From: Acetivibrio ethanolgignens
GTDB lineage: Bacteria > Bacillota > Clostridia > Lachnospirales > Lachnospiraceae
Reading direction: 5' to 3'
DNA length: 64,000 nt
NCBI RefSeq assembly: GCF_001461035.1
Contig: NZ_LNAM01000013.1
Location: forward strand, 1 to 64,000
Positions within the stretch are counted from its first letter, which is position 1. Every line of letters begins with the position of its first letter. Below the pieces are notes generated by a model. The model worked only from the letters and a program-made list of their open reading frames with translations. It was not told where the DNA came from and did no database searches. Both the position numbers and the translations under genes were made by a program. Positions 1 to 7,079 of the stretch are shown in pieces.

Positions 1-83
1 ACTTCTATCTTAACACTAAAGTCATCACATTTTTTGTGGGTTAAAAGGACGCATGTCTCCACATGGGTTGCAAAAACACTATG

Positions 84-275
84 AATGTCAATCCACCCAT
101 TTTTAGGAGTTCGCTCGTAACGGGGAACATATCCACGGCAATTTTGCTATTTTCGCTGTAGTCGGAAACTTATCATACCGATTTTTAGCCTTTTGTTCGT
201 TCGTGGAAACATATCAAAGCCGATTTTAGGCTATGAGCGTACACGGGAACATATCGACAGACTTTTACTTCTTCT
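84..275. repeat. Degenerate 41-bp tandem repeat, about 5 copies
   Basis: The core AACATATC (one copy AACTTATC) starts at 126, 167, 208 and 248, a period of 41, 41 and 40 bases. A weaker copy begins near 84. Each core is followed by a GATTTTAG-like block and a GTTCGTnCG-like block. The array ends over the stop codon of the leftward repeat-protein gene. It is too degenerate and lacks the unique spacers of a CRISPR. It could be a protein-binding array or the remains of a duplication. Confidence 0.6.
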
Positions 276-1386
276 TAAAAGTGTGATACGTGATAACAAT
301 TGGCGTATCTATGCGATACGAACCATCCATTCTATACCTTGTATCCCCTGCCACAGAAACCGATTCCACAGCACCATCTTTTTTTAGCCATCCAAATGTC
401 AAATCTTTAATAACATTCTCTCTTACATCAACAAAGCCCGCATTTACAAATGCCGCCACAACCTCCCAACCTAAGGTTTTCTTTGCCTCCTTATAAGACA
501 ACGGAAGTGCAGCCCTTTTCAACTTATGAAAAGTTATTATGACTTGTGAGTCATATTTAGCCTGCGATGTTATTTCAAAATAACTATTTCCATCTATCGT
601 TACATCTGTAACAAAGTTTTCTCGTTCAATATCGTGATATTCTAAATCCTCAAGAATATTTGTTTGAATTTTTGAAAACCCGCTTTTTTCAAATAAAGAA
701 ATAACTTTTAAATAATTCTGTCCAATACATTCAGACGATGAGATATTAACATCTATCATTTTCTTGTGCGCAATCGCACTCCAAAGTCTTTTGAACTTTG
801 CTTTTCTTTTATCCTTTTTCTCTTGTTCTATCTTAGCCTGACGTTCAGCCTCTTCTCTTCGGAGTCTTTCTAATTCTTGTTGTCTCAGTATATATTCTTC
901 ATCAAATTCTTCTTCGTCATCATCTTCGTCTCTACCACTTCTTGATCTTCCGGCTGCAAAAGCCGCCAATCCTAAACCAAGCAATGCTCCAACTGCTGCC
1001 GCTCCACCACTTATATCTTGGTCTCCGCTAGAATATGAATAATCATCATCCTCTTCATCGTCTTCTTCATCCGAATCGTAATATGTAGACTCATTATTAC
1101 TTCCATAAAACGAACCACTTCCGTCTGAGTTCTTATAACCCCAACTTCCATCATTTCCATAATATGAACTACTACCATCAGCATTTTTATATCCCCAACT
1201 TCCGTCTGCTCCGTAGTAGGACGCACTTCCGTCAGAATTTTTATAGCCCCAGCTTCCATCGGCGCCATAAAAAGAGCCACTTCCATCATCGTTTTCGTAG
1301 CCCCAACTTCCATCATTGTCTTCATCGAATTCGAAATCATCACTAGATGAGTTTAGGTAGTCCCATCCTCGATCCTTTTTTCCCAT
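265..1386 (-). CDS. 18-residue-repeat acidic protein with Gly-rich hydrophobic segment and PASTA-like C-terminus
   Basis: Function is unknown. Residues about 25-96 are four tandem 18-residue repeats of the form DGSWGYKNxDGSxSxYGx. An acidic Asp/Glu/Ser stretch follows, then a Gly/Ala/Leu-rich segment (about 125-145) that could insert in or touch a membrane, then a charged coiled coil (about 155-195). The C-terminus holds two similar modules, each with a predicted helix ending in (K/N)(S/A)GF followed by strands and a G-(D/N) turn. They resemble PASTA-type folds but I would not assign the family firmly. It is the last gene of the effector array, 18 bases after the preceding stop, so it may be a surface, adaptor or structural part of that system. 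Confidence 0.75.
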   Translation of the reverse strand: MGKKDRGWDYLNSSSDDFEFDEDNDGSWGYENDDGSGSFYGADGSWGYKNSDGSASYYGADGSWGYKNADGSSSYYGNDGSWGYKNSDGSGSFYGSNNESTYYDSDEEDDEEDDDYSYSSGDQDISGGAAAVGALLGLGLAAFAAGRSRSGRDEDDDEEEFDEEYILRQQELERLRREEAERQAKIEQEKKDKRKAKFKRLWSAIAHKKMIDVNISSSECIGQNYLKVISLFEKSGFSKIQTNILEDLEYHDIERENFVTDVTIDGNSYFEITSQAKYDSQVIITFHKLKRAALPLSYKEAKKTLGWEVVAAFVNAGFVDVRENVIKDLTFGWLKKDGAVESVSVAGDTRYRMDGSYRIDTPIVITYHTFKKK

Positions 1387-1404
1387 GCCTTGTGCCTTTC
1401 CTTT

Positions 1405-1698
1405 TTATTTCCTTTTAAATCCATCACTAATTCTCTTCTTTGCTTTTTGAGGATTTTCTCTTAATTCAATTAGCAAAAGAAAAGCACTTTCTCCATCTAA
1501 ATACTCAGTAATTGCAGCTAATTGAGATGCAGAATAACCTTCCACTATACAACCATCGGCCATATAACTTTTATGCTCTATCCAATATTCAAATTCTAAA
1601 GCTATATCCTTATGCTTTTCAAACGCATTCATCTTTTGCTTTAATAAAAATGCCGGAATATTATTTTCAGTATAAAATGTTTCTATTATCTTACTCAT
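1405..1698 (-). CDS. Small protein, probable immunity partner of the metalloprotease-like effector
   Basis: This 97-residue soluble, helical, charged protein has no signal peptide and no motif I recognise. The ATG at 1698 overlaps the upstream effector stop as TGATG and has GGAGGT about 7 bases upstream. A GTG one codon earlier is less likely. Position is the main clue: it directly follows and is translationally coupled to an effector gene, as the YezG-type immunity gene follows the nuclease toxin just upstream. Immunity function is inference; a chaperone or second effector subunit would also fit. Confidence 0.7.
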   Translation of the reverse strand: MSKIIETFYTENNIPAFLLKQKMNAFEKHKDIALEFEYWIEHKSYMADGCIVEGYSASQLAAITEYLDGESAFLLLIELRENPQKAKKRISDGFKRK

Positions 1699-2387
1699 CA
1701 CATTACCTCCATAAATTTATTTGCAAAAGCTCTTGCGTCAACTTCTACATATTGATCCTGATAATCCATAAAAAACAAATACCCACCACCAGGCAATGGC
1801 ACTGGTGAAATATAATTATCAAAATTGCACTTAAAAAGAGCATCCTCCCATGTTTCAAAAAACTCTGCTCTCATATTCTGATATGCATGCCTTAATTCGT
1901 GGGTAAGGGTATTAACCAATTCCTTAGGGTCATCAAAATATTGTTTGTTTAAATTAACAACATTAAGCAAAGGGTCAAAATTACCATATGGCTCATTTTC
2001 TCCATCAAATATTTCTATTTTTGGAATTTTATCCAAGCCTAGTTTTTCTCCAACTGCTTGTGCAAGTTCTTTTATCGCTGACAGCTTGTCTGCATCCTTC
2101 ATTTCTTGCCAGTTTTCCAAAGAAAACTTATGCAAAATCCCTTGCAATACTTCATCAACATTAAAATCAATTGTCAACTCGTCTTCTGAACGATTAAATA
2201 TCTCCGACAACAACTTGTCGTATACATCCAATTCTGTATCTTCTTTTTCCTTCGCAAACTCATTTGACCAAAAATCATCTACCTCAGAATCAGACATATT
2301 TTCAGTTGGTTTTATGCTCTTATACTTTTCAGACAAATCCGTATTTGATTTTTTACAAGTATCAACTTGCTCACCAAATTTAATCAT
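1698..2387 (-). CDS. Effector with HExxH metalloprotease motif (putative toxin)
   Basis: This 229-residue protein carries HELRHAYQ at residues 163-170, the HExxH zinc-binding and catalytic signature of many metallopeptidases, followed by an acidic, aromatic C-terminal region that could supply the third zinc ligand. Residues about 22-47 contain a YKxIKP...EVxDFWxxEFxKE module also present in the neighbouring nuclease toxin (residues 21-45), although the rest is unrelated. This looks like a shared delivery or docking module. There is no Sec signal peptide. AGGTGG precedes the start. A downstream gene overlaps its stop and probably encodes immunity. The target is unknown. Confidence 0.7.
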   Translation of the reverse strand: MIKFGEQVDTCKKSNTDLSEKYKSIKPTENMSDSEVDDFWSNEFAKEKEDTELDVYDKLLSEIFNRSEDELTIDFNVDEVLQGILHKFSLENWQEMKDADKLSAIKELAQAVGEKLGLDKIPKIEIFDGENEPYGNFDPLLNVVNLNKQYFDDPKELVNTLTHELRHAYQNMRAEFFETWEDALFKCNFDNYISPVPLPGGGYLFFMDYQDQYVEVDARAFANKFMEVM

Positions 2388-2399
2388 TATACCACCTGC

Positions 2400-2771
2400 T
2401 TATTTTAGATATTTCTGCTTCCACATCTTTTTAAATTGATATGTTCCTTCTGAAAGATCTGTATAATCGTAGTCTGTATGCATAGTGCCATCACACTCAA
2501 CAACCATTGTCATGTTTGACCACTTATCTTTTGCTTTGTCTCTTTCTTTACTTACAAACACCTCTATCTTCTTGAAACTTTGAGCCAACGCTTCTTCTGA
2601 AACCCCTAGAAGATCATAACACTTTATATATTCTTTACCTTTTTTCACAAAAAACGAAAATGAATAAGAAGCATTTCCGTATTCAAGATATACAACCAAT
2701 TTTTCCCATTTGGGCATCAAGTATTTATTCAGTTCTTCATATATGTTCTGATATATAGCTTCGTTCATCAT
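2400..2771 (-). CDS. YezG/DUF600-family immunity protein
   Basis: This 123-residue protein resembles the YezG (DUF600) antitoxin family. It has an N-terminal YxELxxYxMPxWEK helix, a central aromatic strand region, and a C-terminal WSNMTM...DYDYTDLSE...WKxKYL block typical of the family. YezG proteins neutralise nuclease toxins such as the YeeF C-terminal domain by direct binding in the cytoplasm. The gene overlaps the nuclease toxin stop by four bases (ATGA), so the two are co-translated. A second ATG at 2768 is equally possible. This assignment is one of the firmer ones in the island. Confidence 0.85.
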   Translation of the reverse strand: MMNEAIYQNIYEELNKYLMPKWEKLVVYLEYGNASYSFSFFVKKGKEYIKCYDLLGVSEEALAQSFKKIEVFVSKERDKAKDKWSNMTMVVECDGTMHTDYDYTDLSEGTYQFKKMWKQKYLK

Positions 2772-3418
2772 ACCTTTGCCTCACTTTCATTTTTAAATAC
2801 AACAACATCCTTATCACCATCAATACTGTATGTAACCCTAAATTCTGATGGTCTTGTAGAATCACCTTCATAAACAGGCTCAACTTTCATTCTCACGTCA
2901 GCACCATCCTTAACAGCATCGGCCAAAGTTGATTCTAACTTAACAAAGTCACCTTGATTTAATTTAGCATCCATCGGTACCAAGTTCTCTAATCGGTCAC
3001 TTCCTCCAAACTGATGTCCTATTAAATGCCCTCTATCATCCGTATCTCTATATTCCTGCCCCTCTTTATGTCGTACACTCTCCATATCACGTTCATAGTC
3101 AGGATCTTTCATTTTGAGTTTTCCAGATGCTTCAACAATTCTTCCTTCTCCATCAGTTTTGTATTGATAACCTCTAACTTCATATTCATTATTTGGTACC
3201 AGGTTATCTCCTTCTCTGTACTTTACACCATTATCGTCAAGATATTCCTGTACACCACTCTCCGACTTCGCTGACTCTGCTTCCTTTTGAAACTCGCCCT
3301 TCCAAAAATCATTCACTTCCTGCGTTGTCTGCTTTCCTTCGGGTTTTATATTCTTGTAATTCTCTAAAGAGGGGTTCTTATTTTCTTTTACATCACTTGA
3401 TATCATTTCTTTTATCAA
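2768..3418 (-). CDS. DNA/RNA non-specific endonuclease toxin (Endonuclease_NS_2 type)
   Basis: The C-terminal domain (residues about 75-210) has the order seen in YeeF-like nuclease toxins: Y-x-T-D-x-x-G-R-I, then DDRGHLIG at 128-134 containing the DRGH catalytic motif, then a GG..RxENLVPM block with the metal-binding Asn. Residues 21-45 carry the YKxIKP...EVxDFWxxEF module shared with the metalloprotease-like effector. The length is far below LXG toxins, so no known delivery domain is fused. The likely start is TTG at 3418, four bases after GGAG; ATG at 3406 is the alternative. The gene overlaps the ATPase stop upstream and the YezG-type immunity gene downstream. Confidence 0.85.
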   Translation of the reverse strand: MIKEMISSDVKENKNPSLENYKNIKPEGKQTTQEVNDFWKGEFQKEAESAKSESGVQEYLDDNGVKYREGDNLVPNNEYEVRGYQYKTDGEGRIVEASGKLKMKDPDYERDMESVRHKEGQEYRDTDDRGHLIGHQFGGSDRLENLVPMDAKLNQGDFVKLESTLADAVKDGADVRMKVEPVYEGDSTRPSEFRVTYSIDGDKDVVVFKNESEAKV

Positions 3419-6400
3419 AATACTCCACCCCCGCTCTTATACATTTCTGTAAATGTATGATAAATATCTTTGTATGACACATCTCTTATAGTTTGCTCAT
3501 GAAGAATAAGTGCCATCGTTAAATCTATCTGCTTCTTTGAATACCCATTAATAGATGGCTGCAACTTCTGAACTACAGAACCAACCCATTCTCTAATATC
3601 TTCAAACTGAGTTGATGACTTAATTGCTTCCTCCGCCTTAAGGAAGTCATAAATCAAGCTCCTAAGTGTTTCCAATCCCTCTGAACTTGTATCCTCAATG
3701 TATCTTATGAAATCCACTTTTACATATGAGTCCAATCTAGACTTTATTATCAAGTCTTTTAGTTCACGGAGATCTTGCTTATCACCCTTACAAAACAGTT
3801 CTTTATCCATAATACATTTCAACAAAGAATCTGATAATTCTTCCTCTGTTCCAAACAATTCCTCATCCGTAGGTCTTATATATGAAAAAGCGGAATTCTT
3901 CGTATCTACCTTATCAATTTTGCAGAGGATAGGTTGAACCCACTCATTTTGATAAATGGCAGCCACTCCACATGGAAGTTTTGCAAGTTCTACAATCTGG
4001 TCATCATTAAGATTAGCCGCTTTACCCACTAATTCCCTATCAGTCTGATCTGGCAATCTCATAATGATTTTTGTATTTGTATTTCTTATAACCGACATAT
4101 CCATTAAGCCGGGGGCTTGGTCTGCAATAATAAACCCTTCACCATAGGTTCTCATCTCTGCAATAGCATTAGCAATCATCTCTACACTCTTTCCAAGTAT
4201 ATTAGAACCTTCTGCACTTTGAGTTGCGGACGATTTTCTCAAAAGATTATGAGCTTCTTCTAGAACTGTTATGTGTCTAATGTCTGCATTCATACCAACA
4301 TTCTCCGACATTCTATATTCTTGAAGTTTCAATACAAGCATACCCATAATCAGAGATTTGGTCTCCGATGACCCGACTCTGCTAAGATCTACTATTACAT
4401 TACTGTTAAATAGTTCTTCCCCGGATAATTCATCTGAAGAGAAGATCATTCCATTAATTCCGTTTGTCAACGATTGTAATCTTGTAAGTAATGAACCTTT
4501 GTAAGCTCCCTTATTTTCATTATCATATTCACTACTATCAATTATAGTTTTTATGTTTCTTGCCACATCTGAAAAGTCAGGATATAAGTCATCACTATAT
4601 TTGTTTGTTGACGTAAGCATATCCCATCCACAGTCCCTATATGCCTTTTCGATTGCACTTTTCAAAACTGCTGGCATCGCAGCATACATAGGCCAACAAA
4701 CATTAAATATTTCAACCAATCGGTCTAAATGCTCTAAAATATGTATGTCACTAGGAAAACTGAATGGATTTATTCTAAGTAACGGAGATAACTTAGGATT
4801 CGTTCCATAAACTGAAACATCTTTACCATTACCAAATACATTTTTATATTCGCCCTTTGCCGGCTCAACAACAAGATACTTAACTCCTTGTTTTCTTGCA
4901 GACTTTAACAAATGATAAACTGTATTACTTTTTCCTGAACCTGTCGAACCTGTAATAAATGCATGCGATTTTAATGATTCTAGAGATAAATCTACAGGTG
5001 TGATTTCTGTGTGGTTCATATGAAATACTTTACCAAGTCCTATCGTTCTCTCATTTTCAGCCACACTATCATAAGACACAACATTTCTTCCAAATTCTGC
5101 GCACTCCAAAACAGGCAACCCAGATATAGACTTCTGAGGAAAATTCAATGAATAAGCAAGCTCTTTTCCTGACAAAGATGTTGTTGCTGTAATAATTGAA
5201 GGATACTCATTAAACTCCGCATCAGCCTGAACAATACCAGGATTCAAAGCAAAAATAGGATGGCGTAAATCTCTGATATAGTCACTAATCGTTTTAGCCG
5301 CATCCATCTCATCATCAACATTACCTCTCCAAAGGTTAATTGCTGACTTGGACATATATGACTCTTCTCCAAGTGTTAATGCCAAGTATGAATGAGCGAC
5401 ATTATTTGCAATATTTTGATCTTCACTGATTACATACGCAGCAAAATCCCACATGCCTAATGCAGTACTTTGTTCAAGCCTTTTCATTTGTGACTCTAAA
5501 AGTTCAAGTGCGTGTTTAATATTATAATTAGTAAAAGTTTGGGTTATTCCCTCGCTCTTTCCAACCATAGCAGTTACTGTGGATGACCTAGCAAAATTAG
5601 CGCCAAAATTAGCACCTAAGTTAACACTCTTTGATATACCTGCAGTTGTAGCCATAGCTTTTGTAACTGCTTTGCCTAATGTGTTTGCAATTGCGGTACC
5701 CGTAGTTTTAGCAACACTATTTGATACGGTTTTAGTCAGCCCTTGTGTAAGAGTATCTGTTGCTGTTTTTCCAAGTGCAGTAGCAGTGCTGCTACTCCAT
5801 CCACTAGTACTTGTGACGCCTTCTGCCAAGTTCTGCATTGTAGATGCAGCTTCAGCAGTGCTACTATTGGTTCCCCAACTATGGCCGCCTCCACCACCAA
5901 CAATAAAGTGAGCATCGGCATTCCAATTACTGTCATGCGTTTCTCCTGTGGTATTAGTGGTAGTATTTGTAGTTCCTGTTGTAGTAGTTGTACTATTTGC
6001 TGTAGAACCATTTGTTCCCGTAGTGGTTGTATCTGTCTGACTTGTCCCATCGCTATGCGCTGTACTAGTTGACTCTGCCTCAGCTGTTCCATCAGTTACA
6101 GTTTCGCCTTGTGATTCTGTATTTGTTGTTGATGAATTGTCTGTTGTGCTATCTGTGTCGGTAATAGAACTGCTAGTTCCATTTTGAACTCCCGCACTTG
6201 CACCAACATTCACTCCCACAGTCGCAGATGAGCCAAACGCTTTATTATCCATAAAATGAAAATCCGTCTGCCATGATGCATAAGGGGCTAATCCTGAATA
6301 AAACTCACCCAACTTGAGTTTTCTTTCTTCTACGTCCTTAATAGGTGTTGCCAAAAGGACAATTGTATACTCTGTCTTTTTTGAATCAGGAACTATGCCA

Positions 6401-7068
6401 TCTAAAAGTTTCTCGATTGTCTGACTAATAAATTTTTCTGATTTTTCTGTTGGTATATTTGATGCAGTTGCTACTGAATACTTTCTATCATTAGCCATAC
6501 AAGGAATAGGTCCTATTCCACCTTCTCCAAATTCTGCACCCGGGAAATTTCCCTTAATTGCTTCAATTATTCTGTGTTTATAAATATCTGCATTTACATT
6601 ATTATCATCATTTCTTGTGTTAACAACGGCTATATACACTCTTGTAGTTAACTTGGTTCTGTTAAATACAAGAGCAATATTACAATCCTCATTTGAAAGA
6701 ACAGCATATACATTTACTAATTTTTCCAAACTATTCTCTTTTGTATCAGTCACCCACTTCGTAATATCTATGTAACGAATATTGTGAAGTGCATCGAAAG
6801 GTGTCTCAAATTCAGCATCTTTCTCAACGGGGAGATAAAGTTCTTTTATCTGTGGCAAATACGCATTAAATATCTCTATACTGCTTGCGGCCATCATTCG
6901 TTCAGTTCTTTTTACTGCTGCCGCATCTGTTGGATCTGGTTCTTCTAGTAAATATCCCTCTCTTTGAAGTTGAATCTCTTCAACCTGATAAGAACTCAAC
7001 TCCGATAATTTGGCAACTCTGCTTCCTGCTCTATCACCAATCTTTTTTATAACATTCTTAACACCCAT
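3415..7068 (-). CDS. HerA/FtsK-like ATPase with long Thr/Ser-rich insert
   Basis: The C-terminal half is a HerA/VirB4-type motor: Walker A GSTGSGKS near residue 705, Walker B VLEEAHNLL near 933, and a later IADQAPGLM...IRNTNTKIIMRL segment typical of HerA. The N-terminal 270 residues are unrecognised. Residues about 277-410 are almost all Thr, Ser, Gly, Asn and Asp, ending in a Gly5-His-Ser-Trp stretch, followed by an Ala/Thr/Gly-rich region. Such inserts are not typical of HerA or FtsK and suggest a flexible or surface-exposed linker. The start has AGGAGG seven bases upstream. It overlaps the nuclease toxin gene. The motor could pump DNA or protein; context suggests effector handling. Confidence 0.8.
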   Translation of the reverse strand: MGVKNVIKKIGDRAGSRVAKLSELSSYQVEEIQLQREGYLLEEPDPTDAAAVKRTERMMAASSIEIFNAYLPQIKELYLPVEKDAEFETPFDALHNIRYIDITKWVTDTKENSLEKLVNVYAVLSNEDCNIALVFNRTKLTTRVYIAVVNTRNDDNNVNADIYKHRIIEAIKGNFPGAEFGEGGIGPIPCMANDRKYSVATASNIPTEKSEKFISQTIEKLLDGIVPDSKKTEYTIVLLATPIKDVEERKLKLGEFYSGLAPYASWQTDFHFMDNKAFGSSATVGVNVGASAGVQNGTSSSITDTDSTTDNSSTTNTESQGETVTDGTAEAESTSTAHSDGTSQTDTTTTGTNGSTANSTTTTTGTTNTTTNTTGETHDSNWNADAHFIVGGGGGHSWGTNSSTAEAASTMQNLAEGVTSTSGWSSSTATALGKTATDTLTQGLTKTVSNSVAKTTGTAIANTLGKAVTKAMATTAGISKSVNLGANFGANFARSSTVTAMVGKSEGITQTFTNYNIKHALELLESQMKRLEQSTALGMWDFAAYVISEDQNIANNVAHSYLALTLGEESYMSKSAINLWRGNVDDEMDAAKTISDYIRDLRHPIFALNPGIVQADAEFNEYPSIITATTSLSGKELAYSLNFPQKSISGLPVLECAEFGRNVVSYDSVAENERTIGLGKVFHMNHTEITPVDLSLESLKSHAFITGSTGSGKSNTVYHLLKSARKQGVKYLVVEPAKGEYKNVFGNGKDVSVYGTNPKLSPLLRINPFSFPSDIHILEHLDRLVEIFNVCWPMYAAMPAVLKSAIEKAYRDCGWDMLTSTNKYSDDLYPDFSDVARNIKTIIDSSEYDNENKGAYKGSLLTRLQSLTNGINGMIFSSDELSGEELFNSNVIVDLSRVGSSETKSLIMGMLVLKLQEYRMSENVGMNADIRHITVLEEAHNLLRKSSATQSAEGSNILGKSVEMIANAIAEMRTYGEGFIIADQAPGLMDMSVIRNTNTKIIMRLPDQTDRELVGKAANLNDDQIVELAKLPCGVAAIYQNEWVQPILCKIDKVDTKNSAFSYIRPTDEELFGTEEELSDSLLKCIMDKELFCKGDKQDLRELKDLIIKSRLDSYVKVDFIRYIEDTSSEGLETLRSLIYDFLKAEEAIKSSTQFEDIREWVGSVVQKLQPSINGYSKKQIDLTMALILHEQTIRDVSYKDIYHTFTEMYKSGGGVF

Positions 7069-7079
7069 ATAATCGCCTC

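Noticed and set aside
84-275. CRISPR array
   Set aside because: The repeats are degenerate and the whole 41-bp unit is repeated, so there are no unique spacers; no cas genes nearby.
5579-6092. Open frames on both strands across the Thr/Ser-rich part of the ATPase gene
   Set aside because: They arise from low-complexity codons read in other frames; no start signals or family patterns.
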